From Candidatus Abyssobacteria bacterium SURF_5 (lineage in GTDB: Bacteria > Abyssobacteria > SURF-5): 64,000 bases of DNA. Made by a program: the position numbers and the translations under genes. Location of the stretch: assembly GCA_003598085.1 (NCBI GenBank), contig QZKU01000041.1:1-64000 (forward strand). Direction: 5' to 3'. The notes below the pieces were generated by a model. The model did no database searches and was not told the origin of the DNA. It saw only the letters and a program-made list of their open reading frames with translations. The first letter of the stretch is position 1, and each line of letters opens with the position of its first letter. Positions 1 through 8,040 of this stretch are shown here, piece after piece.

Positions 1-585
1 CGGTTCCGGGTGATATTCTGTCGCGTACATTTCGGATTGGACTTCCCCGTGACCGGTCGCGAGGTTCCGCGTCGATCGTTTTTTTGCTACAGCTCCTTTG
101 TTGGTTCGTAGAACGTGGCCTCGTTCGTTTGCCGACCAGCCAGGCCGCCAGCCTTATCCAGACCGGCGAAACTTTCTGGTGTCGACAATGTCATTGAACC
201 ATACTGGCGAGTTCCGGTCAACGACATAGTTGTTAAAAAGATGTCATTAAAGACGGAAGATGATGGGAACCACGGATTTTCACGGATTTTCACGAATTAG
301 AAAAGCAGACCACAGTCTACAGGCGAGGAACCGGAATGAAGGCAGGAGGCAGAAGCAGATAGCAATTCCACGAGGGATCGCGCGGATCAGCGCGGATTGG
401 AAAAACAGTTTAGTTAACGGTGCTCCCAAGTTCCTCCCTCTTCCTCGTTCAGATAACGCATTGCGTTATAGAAATCAAGTGTAAAGATTCGACTCGAATT
501 CACTACATGCAAGGAATCATTCATGATGTCCTATCTTCTCCAAAGCGGCGTTTGCAGGATGTGCAGAATAAAATGCTTTGCCGGT
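1..585. other. Intergenic sequence, no supported gene
   Basis: I see no gene here: the short open frames overlap each other on both strands and none has a recognisable product or a good ribosome binding site. Around 271-297 there is a run built from CACGGATTTT units and around 374-400 a run of GCGGATCAGCGCGGATTGG type. Similar degenerate sequence recurs at about 36,090-36,120, so it looks like a dispersed low-complexity intergenic family. The leftmost gene of the island ends at 586 reading into this stretch; I found no clear terminator. Confidence 0.5.
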
Positions 586-1137
586 TCATGTCAGAGCAAA
601 GCCTTCAACATTACCAGTGCCGTCTACGGTTAGGATGCGGATTCTGAATTGCTTTAGCAGCGGTGCTTCCCGCCACCGTGATGCGAGTTCCGCGAATTTC
701 TGACTATGAGGGACAGCTACCGCAAGAATATCTTTTTCGCCCACTTCTTTCATAGTTAGAAGTTGTCCAAGAGCCTCACGAATCAGCCGGTATTCCGGTG
801 AACTGGATTTTCTGGATAATGGCCCTTTCTTGCACTCAACCCGCAAGTTCTTTCCGGAAATTAAATTAGCAACAAGATCTCCTTGACCCGGACGTGAATG
901 AACATTGATAATAACCGGTGTATCCGGAGTTCGATAAACTCCCTGCCATTTGGCTGGTTGCTCAGTCGTCCAGCCAGCATCTTTCAAAAAAGCAGGAAGG
1001 TTGAAGTGCACCGTTTTGTTTGTATAGACCTGTGCGCCGTCAATAGCAACGTCTATTTTTTGCCGGACTAGCCGTTTTTTGATCAGCCAGAACGCCAGAC
1101 GAAGGCTTACCTCTGCCTCAGGCATTATATCCATCAT
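586..1137 (-). CDS. Small PD-(D/E)XK nuclease-like protein (hypothetical)
   Basis: A 183-residue protein of no named family. Its centre reads GQGDLV, then about ten residues later RVECKKG, then a helix with GQLL. An Asp in a GD turn followed by E-x-K on the next strand is the usual layout of PD-(D/E)XK endonuclease cores, so a DNA-cutting role is a reasonable inference but only from this motif. The N-terminal third has a basic helix (IKKRLVRQK). No signal peptide or membrane segment is seen. It lies 35 bp behind the broken DUF2513 gene at the distal end of the restriction island, and may be the last member of that transcription unit. The start could be either of two ATGs three bases apart from each other (1137 or 1134). 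Confidence 0.6.
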   Translation of the reverse strand: MMDIMPEAEVSLRLAFWLIKKRLVRQKIDVAIDGAQVYTNKTVHFNLPAFLKDAGWTTEQPAKWQGVYRTPDTPVIINVHSRPGQGDLVANLISGKNLRVECKKGPLSRKSSSPEYRLIREALGQLLTMKEVGEKDILAVAVPHSQKFAELASRWREAPLLKQFRIRILTVDGTGNVEGFALT

Positions 1138-1172
1138 TGGATGATTCCCGATCTGTACAAAACAAAAAGAGC

Positions 1173-1540
1173 TTAGAGTCCAAGTTGAGATCGACCTATC
1201 GCCAATGCCAATTCCTGAATGAGAACAAATGGGACCTGGCTGAGCGTGTTTCCAAGCTTCTGGCGGACTTTTCTGACCACCGTATCATCGCACATCGGGT
1301 CAAGAAATTCATGGCCCTTCGATGTTAGTCCAAATGGATAAACACAAATCGCTCGATGCTTTGACGATGAAGAGAGAAGAGGTTCAGCATCAATCAGTCC
1401 AGCTTATACATACGGCAGAGATGGTAAGCCACAACACTGTCATCATATGAAGTAACCTGCATTTGCTCAATGACAGAGAACTCCTTCCTTTCTTCGAGCT
1501 GCTGAAGAATCTTAAGAACTAGCTCCATATCGCTTTTCAT
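1173..1540 (-). pseudogene. DUF2513 family protein, split by a one-base frameshift
   Basis: Reading from an ATG at 1540, the frame gives MKSDMELVLKILQQLEE, a close match to the DUF2513 N-terminus, and continues to RMYKL before a TGA at about 1398. Dropping into the next frame near 1401-1403 restores the family pattern at once: GLIDAE, then GLTSKGHEFLDPMCDDTVVRK, ending at TAA 1175-1173. One extra base (giving K-A-G-L-I) would repair the gene, so this is either a recent frameshift mutation or an assembly error. DUF2513 proteins are small winged-helix-like proteins common in mobile and defence loci; their function is unknown. The plus-strand open frame over the same bases is only its shadow. 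The gene follows the HKD-like protein gene after a 100-bp gap. Confidence 0.85.
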
Positions 1541-1640
1541 GAACTACTGCCTTCATCAAAGTAGCAGTTTAGTCGAATGCTGAAGCTTGATGGCGACTTG
1601 GTGCGCGGCCAGTTCTATTAAAGATCATCTCCCGATATCT

Positions 1641-2567
1641 CTAGTTAGGCGGGACCCATTGACCTATTATCTCGAAGGGGCTTTTTTCGAGATCAAAGGC
1701 AGGTTTATCACCTGCGTATTGGTTCCAACGTAGTTCATATTGCTCCCGATTGAGCAGATCAATGTCATCCGTTTCGCCATCATCGCCTTCGTCCAAACCG
1801 TGCTGGAATTTTACACCGCCTAAGTCTGTTAAGATATATCTGTTATGAAGTTTTTGGCCGTCTGGTCTTCTTTTCCACCGAATAAAGGCAACTTTTAAAC
1901 CTGCCGGAATTATCTGTGGAAGTTTCTCATTACAGGTGTCACAAAAAAAGCCTATTTCGCATTTTTCAGCGTTAGTGTGAACCTCCACTCTTGTCGGTAA
2001 TGACTTCGGCCGTAGCGCGGTGAGCTCAAACAAAAAGGCCTGCAATGATGTTCGATATCTTATGTTGTCGGGCATAAAATGTGGGTCGATAAATATAGCG
2101 GTATTGCAGCAGCAAAGCATAGAACGAACAGCACCTGCCATATCGGCCGCTTTTCGGCGGACGATTCCTCCAGATTGAGTTCTCCAAAGTGGAGTCGCAT
2201 CGATGATGTCATCATTCACCAGAACTGCAGGATTAGCGGTTGGGTTATCTTGGGCAAGAATGGCATGAAATGGGACCCTTTGATGCTCATTTTCGGCATT
2301 CTCTCGCCAAGACGCTCCTAATCTCCAACCATATTCTTTCCTTATGACCATATGCTCCGAGAGCCGAGTAATTAATTCTTCTACCCGCTTCTGCTCCATA
2401 TCATCACCGGCGGTACAGGAGGAATATGCCATCTTTTTCCAGTGCCGTGGAAATCTGGAAACAAGTCGATTTTTTCCCAGACCAAATTGTTCTTTGATAT
2501 AGCTGGCAGTGTTACGATCTTTCCAGGCATTAAGGAGTGCTGGTTCAACTGCGTACTCAAATATCAT
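1641..2567 (-). CDS. Defence-operon protein with a PLD-like HxR(x4)D motif
   Basis: A 308-residue cytoplasmic protein. Near residue 245 it carries HNRYILTD, which has exactly the spacing of a phospholipase D HKD motif (H-x-K-x4-D) with Arg in place of Lys. About 90 residues earlier lies a strand-turn IFIDPHF, also usual in PLD-like folds. A conserved-looking tail follows (GLDEGDDGETDDIDLL, then QYELRWNQY). Single-HKD proteins act as nucleases or phosphodiesterases in dimers, so a nuclease or an inactive nucleic-acid-binding derivative is possible; this is inference. The gene starts 2 bp after the stop of the DUF3696 ATPase gene, implying that the two are co-translated and probably work as a pair. 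I do not recognise a named family with certainty. Confidence 0.6.
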   Translation of the reverse strand: MIFEYAVEPALLNAWKDRNTASYIKEQFGLGKNRLVSRFPRHWKKMAYSSCTAGDDMEQKRVEELITRLSEHMVIRKEYGWRLGASWRENAENEHQRVPFHAILAQDNPTANPAVLVNDDIIDATPLWRTQSGGIVRRKAADMAGAVRSMLCCCNTAIFIDPHFMPDNIRYRTSLQAFLFELTALRPKSLPTRVEVHTNAEKCEIGFFCDTCNEKLPQIIPAGLKVAFIRWKRRPDGQKLHNRYILTDLGGVKFQHGLDEGDDGETDDIDLLNREQYELRWNQYAGDKPAFDLEKSPFEIIGQWVPPN

Positions 2568-2569
2568 AT

Positions 2570-4258
2570 CTAGAAAAGCTCCTTAGCCCGTTCTGCGAAA
2601 AATCCTTTAGGCCAAGGTCTGTCAAATTCGCCTTCTTCATTTACGGGAATATGAATGACCTCGGCTCCTTTCTTTCCGGAATCGACGTACAGGACAGAGA
2701 CATGCTCCGGCTTAATGGGAACCACATCTTTTGGTAAAGTGCCCTCCGCAGTCTCCCTGATTCGCCTCAATATCCGCAAGAGAAGGTGTTCGCTGTGAGT
2801 TTCAATAAGAAAATGATTTTGATTTTCGCCAAGAGCAGATTGAATAAAGACATCACCAAGATCAGCTTGAAGAGCAGGGTGAAGGTGGATTTCCGGTTGT
2901 TCTATGGCAATGAATTTATTTTTTGACGCATACGCGCTGACTAGAACGGGAATAACCTGACTGATGCCGATTCCGACGTCCCGGTGAGATACCATAGTAT
3001 TCGTTTTCTTATCTACCATGACCAACTCTTCAAGCTTCTCAAATAGGCCTTCTTCACTAATTCCCCTAGTTGCAATTTCGTAAAGTTTCTCGGGGGAAAC
3101 GAGCTTCAGGAGGGTTACTTCGTCTTCTTCGTCAGTCGATTTTCCGTCCTTATATACCCGAGCAATAAACGAATTGTCATATATCTCGGAATAATATTCT
3201 TCAAATGAAAGGAATATTAACGCAAGAGCTTCTTTCAAATGAGCGTATTTTATGACTCGAAGTGTGTAAGGGGTTTGCAGCCGGTCGCTTGAGCCGAGCC
3301 AGGTATTCACTTCTTCGCGAACTTTCTGGTCCCTTTTCAAAACTTCCCAGGCATATCCACCGCCAGCTAACCAGTTGGAATTATGATCTTGCAGAAATGC
3401 CAAATGCCTTGGCGGATATGACCGTAATGGCCCCAGATATTGAAATCGCGATAGTCGTTCTGTGATTGTTTGACTCAATCCCTTTAACAACTCATCCACT
3501 ACACGAGGAATGAAAAAATAAAGTGCCGCCGCTAAATCTTCCTTACGGGAACCTTTGCTTATAGGGAAGAAAGATAACTGAGATTGGGAATTCTGGACCT
3601 CCTCCTTCACAATCCCTTCGGGAAGAAATCTGCCCATCGAAATGGCTATAGCGGGAACTATTTCGGCAACGGCGTTATCCATTCCCTCATAATCGGAAGG
3701 TGCAAGTGAATCCGTAGTCGTCGAGGTCGCAACAATAGCACTTATTATTTCTCGGAACAGAGGATGTTTATGGTCCAGTCTGTCAAGCCGAAATGTTCCA
3801 CTTGGGCGTCTGCTCATTCTCAAAACGCTCTTGCTATCGCCCAAGACCTCGTACGAATGCATTTTCGGCAGCGCACCGGAAAGTATTCTGCCTTCATCAT
3901 CAAGAGCAATACCTATAGTGACTGAAATTGTCAAAAGTTGAACGGGAGCAAAAAGCTCGGCCATCCTGCCTGTTAAAGAAGCAACATCAAGATCAAGAGA
4001 CCACTCCATTCTATTTGAGACATTTCTTTGGTTTATGTACTGTCGGAAGCCTCCAAGGTCGACAGACTCGCCTCCAAGAGTCGTTCGATGAACATCAAGC
4101 TCGCCTGTCTCGATTGCATGTCGGGCGAGAAGTAAGCTATGGAGAATACTTGACTTTCCGGAACTGTTCGCTCCGTAAATTAGAGTCAAGGGGCAAAGGG
4201 GAATATTCTGCGATTCAGCGAAAGCTTTAAAGTTCCCGATTGTAATCTGCGTCAGCAT
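2570..4258 (-). CDS. DUF3696 / AAA_15-type ABC-like ATPase
   Basis: A 562-residue ATPase of the OLD/RecF/SMC-like class. It opens with ITIGNFKAF and a Walker A GANSSGKSS near residue 30. The signature GIGISQVIPV lies near residue 420 and the Walker B EQPEIHLHP near residue 440, followed by a switch His in THSEHLL. The C-terminal ~50 residues (from VLYVDSG to the end) match DUF3696. No TOPRIM nuclease domain is present, so it would rely on a partner for cleavage; the adjacent HKD-like protein, 2 bp downstream, is the obvious candidate. Such ATPases are frequent in phage-defence and Abi loci. It sits fifth after the SNase gene in the operon, 10 bp behind the DUF3800 gene. Confidence 0.85.
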   Translation of the reverse strand: MLTQITIGNFKAFAESQNIPLCPLTLIYGANSSGKSSILHSLLLARHAIETGELDVHRTTLGGESVDLGGFRQYINQRNVSNRMEWSLDLDVASLTGRMAELFAPVQLLTISVTIGIALDDEGRILSGALPKMHSYEVLGDSKSVLRMSRRPSGTFRLDRLDHKHPLFREIISAIVATSTTTDSLAPSDYEGMDNAVAEIVPAIAISMGRFLPEGIVKEEVQNSQSQLSFFPISKGSRKEDLAAALYFFIPRVVDELLKGLSQTITERLSRFQYLGPLRSYPPRHLAFLQDHNSNWLAGGGYAWEVLKRDQKVREEVNTWLGSSDRLQTPYTLRVIKYAHLKEALALIFLSFEEYYSEIYDNSFIARVYKDGKSTDEEDEVTLLKLVSPEKLYEIATRGISEEGLFEKLEELVMVDKKTNTMVSHRDVGIGISQVIPVLVSAYASKNKFIAIEQPEIHLHPALQADLGDVFIQSALGENQNHFLIETHSEHLLLRILRRIRETAEGTLPKDVVPIKPEHVSVLYVDSGKKGAEVIHIPVNEEGEFDRPWPKGFFAERAKELF

Positions 4259-4268
4259 AGCTATATTC

Positions 4269-5099
4269 CTATCTTAGCTCCCTTATGAATCGTGGCGCTA
4301 AATCCCAAAATAGTTGGCAAGCTTCAGTTCTTGTTCTTCCCTTTCCCGGATAGCGGCCGGACCGAGGTAATGCTAATTTTGATATAGTTTTGGACCAGAT
4401 TTTCATCCTATTCCCCTCACCTTTATATCTTTCTTCGGAAAGACCGTCCTCAATTTCGGCAGATGTCCTCAGTATGTAGGCGAACAAATCCGCGACCTGA
4501 GCTAAAAGAATATGCTTTGAGTCAGCGAAATATGGCACATCAACGATTTGATCCAAGGGTTCTTGATTCTTGTCGCGAGAATAGTATGTCTCTGTCCAGC
4601 TCGGAGGATTGTTAATAAGCAAACCAAGATCTTTCTCTTCCTTTACTTCCCGATCAAATATCAGGATGCTGTGCCCTTTGTTTTTAGATTCTTTCTGATG
4701 TTGTTTTTGAAGCTGAAGTATACAGTGCATTGCAGTAGCGCACCAAAACGATTTGCACTGCTTGAGGCGATTGTCTTTAGGGAGAATCTTATCGAATTTC
4801 TTTTTATCTAATCCGCTGAACAGACATTTATGTTTGCGTCCTTGTACCCACTTAAGGATGGTTTCGATTACCTTTGCGCGCTGTGCCCCGTTTGTTCCAT
4901 GCCAGATCCCGTTACCACGATAGAAGTCACGAGAATGAAATTCTTCCACACGCCTGCCGATTGCTCCAGAAAGATATGCCAAAAAGTCGGCCCATTCTGC
5001 CTTCGTTACGTGCATCCTATGCGCATCAACAATGATCCCTGCCATAACAAGGTATGGTTCTTCTCCCATGCCACTTTCATCGAAGTAACAGAACTTCAT
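4269..5099 (-). CDS. DUF3800 domain protein
   Basis: A 276-residue DUF3800 protein when started at 5099. The family signature is clear: N-terminal CYFDESG, a central LIFDRE acidic motif near residue 150, and C-terminal VPYFADSKHILLAQVADL. DUF3800 has an RNase H-like fold, with the YxDESG Asp/Glu and the later Asp residues forming the presumed metal site, and it is a frequent passenger of restriction and abortive-infection loci; its substrate is unknown. I chose 5099 because its ATG overlaps the hsdS stop (ATGA, 5099-5096), a classical coupled start, and because the family begins exactly here. A longer in-frame extension to 5177 would lie inside hsdS and is unlikely. Confidence 0.88.
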   Translation of the reverse strand: MKFCYFDESGMGEEPYLVMAGIIVDAHRMHVTKAEWADFLAYLSGAIGRRVEEFHSRDFYRGNGIWHGTNGAQRAKVIETILKWVQGRKHKCLFSGLDKKKFDKILPKDNRLKQCKSFWCATAMHCILQLQKQHQKESKNKGHSILIFDREVKEEKDLGLLINNPPSWTETYYSRDKNQEPLDQIVDVPYFADSKHILLAQVADLFAYILRTSAEIEDGLSEERYKGEGNRMKIWSKTISKLALPRSGRYPGKGRTRTEACQLFWDLAPRFIRELR

Positions 5100-6364
5100 A
5101 GGTTCTCTTCCCAACCAAGTTCCTTGGCCTGTACATTCATCTCGGTAAGTAGTTCCTCTATATGGGACTCGCGCCAACTTGCTGTTAAATCGCCCCTGAA
5201 TGCACTATTGAGCATAACTGAAAAGAGGTTTTCCAATTCTCTCCGTGCTCTTTTTCTCTTGAAATAAGAGCTGTGAAGAACTTGTAATGCACCTACAAAT
5301 CTGTTTTGAGTCTTAGGATCAGGTTGCGGCAATTTGAGAGATGCATATTCTTGTCCATTGATGTTCGGTTGAGCGGCAGTCCGCCGCCTTGCGGCTACCC
5401 AGGACCTGAAATATGGGGTATGGGCAAGAGCAAAGACGACCCAAGGTTGAATTAAGGACTTGTTAAGCTTAAATCTGATAAGGTAGCCTGCGAAGGCACA
5501 GGGACCATCGTCAGGATGATAAAGATATGACTTGCCAACGGTTGCTCCACTTCTGGCAAAAAGCAGATCGCCATCCTCCAACCGATAAGGTTCCCAATCC
5601 TCTGAATCTAGGGTCTTAATATCGACATCGCTCAGAAATCCGTCATCAGTAATATCAGTTATTCTTACATAGCGAGGGGTGCCTTCTTCATAATTAATTG
5701 CCTTTGCATTGGCCCCATACTGGGGATGACCAATTGATAGTTCACCCAAGGGTTTGAATGGCCAACCTTTCGGATTTGTTGCCGGATCGCCAAACATCTT
5801 ATAAAAGAGGGCGGGAAGAATTCGGATGGATTTGGCGTCGGCCTCAGAACGCTTCTTCCGCAACGCGTCCGCCTGGTCGAGTATTTCGACGATAAGCCGT
5901 TGTTCTGAGAGGGGTGGAAGCGGGATTGGAAGACTCGAGTATTCTTTTCCATTTATGTTCGGCTGTCCAGCGACACGACGCTTGCTCACGACCCAGGACT
6001 GATAAATGGAAGATTGTGTAAAATAGAAAAGGAACCTTGAATCGGCTAAATTTGGATTGATTCTAAACCGAATAAGGTAACCTGCGAAAATACATGGGCC
6101 ATCTTTTGACGTGTAGCGGTACGATTTGCCAACGGTATTGCCACTTCTGGCTAATAGCAGGTCGCCGTCTTTTAAGAGGAATTGAGATTCGTCTAGTATG
6201 TCTGCCTCAACACTGTCATTAGGTAAGAGGCTTCCCTTCGAATCAATATCGGTAATACGAATGTACCTTGGTCGCTTGCCTGAGGCGGAAATGGCTCTTG
6301 CATTGGCGCCGTATTGCGGGCCGACTAGGGAGAGATCCCCAAGCTTGACAGTATTCCATTTCAT
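5096..6364 (-). CDS. hsdS: Type I restriction enzyme specificity subunit HsdS
   Basis: A 422-residue HsdS with the usual arrangement of two target-recognition domains separated by a helical spacer (about residues 170-195, QRLIVEILDQADALRKKR) and a second conserved helix at the C-terminus. It chooses the DNA sequence that HsdM methylates and HsdR restricts. The two recognition domains are unusually alike: both open with PQYGANA and both contain LLxARSGxTVGKSYxY or a close variant, then FAGYLIRF, and QPNING before the spacer. Such near-duplicate domains suggest similar half-sites. The start overlaps the hsdM stop by 4 bp and the stop overlaps the DUF3800 start by 4 bp, so hsdM-hsdS-DUF3800 are translationally coupled. 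Confidence 0.95.
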   Translation of the reverse strand: MKWNTVKLGDLSLVGPQYGANARAISASGKRPRYIRITDIDSKGSLLPNDSVEADILDESQFLLKDGDLLLARSGNTVGKSYRYTSKDGPCIFAGYLIRFRINPNLADSRFLFYFTQSSIYQSWVVSKRRVAGQPNINGKEYSSLPIPLPPLSEQRLIVEILDQADALRKKRSEADAKSIRILPALFYKMFGDPATNPKGWPFKPLGELSIGHPQYGANAKAINYEEGTPRYVRITDITDDGFLSDVDIKTLDSEDWEPYRLEDGDLLFARSGATVGKSYLYHPDDGPCAFAGYLIRFKLNKSLIQPWVVFALAHTPYFRSWVAARRRTAAQPNINGQEYASLKLPQPDPKTQNRFVGALQVLHSSYFKRKRARRELENLFSVMLNSAFRGDLTASWRESHIEELLTEMNVQAKELGWEENL

Positions 6365-8031
6365 TCGACTTTATCCAGTTCACGAAGGAGCTTCTCTAGG
6401 CCATGGGCAATCTCACGCTCAAGAGCTAAAGTATCTTTAATCAATTCCTTTGGGTCCTCGTCCGGAGCCTTCTCCGCAATCTGCGGTTTGTAACGTCCCG
6501 CGGCGAGATTATAATCGTTGGCAACGACGGTTCTGATAGTTGTCCACCAACACGAGGGTTCGACGCTTTCAGACGGCAACATCGTTCCCGCTTCAACGCC
6601 TGGCGGTTCTTTAAAACCTGACTTCTTGTAGTTTCTCCATTGAGTAAGCAGATCGGGGATATCGTTTCTTTCCGGAGTCTCTGGACGACCGCCACCTTGA
6701 ATCTTGTCCGGATCGTACCCATCCGCGTGAACTTCATAAAACCAGACTTTCTCTTTTTCTTTTGTCTTCTTATTCTTCTTTGTATTCATCGAAGGTCTTC
6801 TGAAGACAAGAACTCCGGTTTTCACGCCGGCATAGGGTTTGAATACACCCGCGGGCAGTGATATCACGGCAAGCAGATCATAATCTTCGACCAGCTTTCG
6901 CCGCAGTTCCACGTGAGCAGATGTGGAACCGAATAGCAGTCCTTCGGGCACCACAACTGCGCATTGCCCGCCGGGAGCAAGAGCTTCCATCATTATCCCC
7001 AGAAAGAGGAGCTCGCTCTTTTTTGAATTGGTCGGAAGGTCTTTTCGTATGGATTCCTTGGGAAGTGTCCCGGCAAATGGAGGATTTGAGAGAATGATTT
7101 TGTAACGGCGATTGAGATCATCTTCGCTCAGCCCACCCATATCAGAGAGGCTATTAGCGCGTTTGACATTTGCCTTGCGGATTCCGTGCAGTACCAGATT
7201 CATCACTGCGATTCGCATCATTTGTCGGGAGACATCCATGCCATAGATCGACTGTTCCAGGAGCCCCCAATCCAGAATCTTTTCACCGCGCCCTTTGCGA
7301 TAGGTCTGCAAAGCAGGTATTTCTTTCTTCGCTTCATCAAGCTCCTGCTCGCGCTTTTCTAGCCACTCCTCACCGTATATAGGAACTTCCTGTGGCTCGG
7401 CTGAATATTTAGCCAAAATATATTCCACCGAATCGATCAAGAAACCGCCAGTTCCACAAGCAGGGTCATAAATGGTATCTCCAAGATCGGGGTCCAGGAG
7501 TTCAACCATCATTGCGCGTATCTGCCGTGGAGTGCGGAATTGGCCATTGAGCGCGGACTGGCCAAGATGCGTTAGGAGATATTCAAAGATGTCGCCTTTG
7601 ATGTCGGCGCCTAATTTGGCGAACTGGATCGAATCGATTTCATCTACAACCTGCTTCAGCACGTTTGGATCAGTTATTTCAAGAACCGCGTCTCGAAAAT
7701 ATTCGGCGATTTGTGGTTCCTCTTTTACCAAAGAGGCCATATACGGAAAAACCTCATCTCGAACAAAATCTCGCAGGTCAGGCCCGCTCTTGAAGCGCCA
7801 TTTTATCCATCGATATCGCTCAGCCTGTTTCGGGAAAAGCAGGGTGTTGTTGCCGTTCTTCTCATTTCCCGTAAGCCGAATCTTGAGCTCCCTGCTCGAT
7901 TCTTCTTCATCGAGCAGTTTCAGGTAGATGAGATATGAGATCTGTTCTATGTAGGTTACAGGGTTTGTCACGCCACCGGCCCAGAGAATGTCCGTGATGC
8001 GATCAAGCTTCCTGCGCAAATCCTGATTCAT
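6361..8031 (-). CDS. hsdM: Type I restriction-modification methyltransferase HsdM
   Basis: A 556-residue N6-adenine methyltransferase. The N-terminal helical HsdM_N domain (residues 5-150) is followed by the AdoMet motif I IYDPACGTGGF near residue 190 and the catalytic motif IV NPPFAG near residue 315. With HsdS it forms the modification enzyme, and with HsdR the restriction complex. The gene starts 9 bp after hsdR, with GGAG placed six bases before the ATG, and ends overlapping hsdS. Length is normal for the family and no key residue is missing, so the methylase should be active. Confidence 0.96.
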   Translation of the reverse strand: MNQDLRRKLDRITDILWAGGVTNPVTYIEQISYLIYLKLLDEEESSRELKIRLTGNEKNGNNTLLFPKQAERYRWIKWRFKSGPDLRDFVRDEVFPYMASLVKEEPQIAEYFRDAVLEITDPNVLKQVVDEIDSIQFAKLGADIKGDIFEYLLTHLGQSALNGQFRTPRQIRAMMVELLDPDLGDTIYDPACGTGGFLIDSVEYILAKYSAEPQEVPIYGEEWLEKREQELDEAKKEIPALQTYRKGRGEKILDWGLLEQSIYGMDVSRQMMRIAVMNLVLHGIRKANVKRANSLSDMGGLSEDDLNRRYKIILSNPPFAGTLPKESIRKDLPTNSKKSELLFLGIMMEALAPGGQCAVVVPEGLLFGSTSAHVELRRKLVEDYDLLAVISLPAGVFKPYAGVKTGVLVFRRPSMNTKKNKKTKEKEKVWFYEVHADGYDPDKIQGGGRPETPERNDIPDLLTQWRNYKKSGFKEPPGVEAGTMLPSESVEPSCWWTTIRTVVANDYNLAAGRYKPQIAEKAPDEDPKELIKDTLALEREIAHGLEKLLRELDKVE

Positions 8032-8040
8032 TCATACTCC

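Noticed and set aside
1137-1328. 63-residue plus-strand open frame
   Set aside because: It is antisense to the frame-shifted DUF2513 gene, which has a clear family match.
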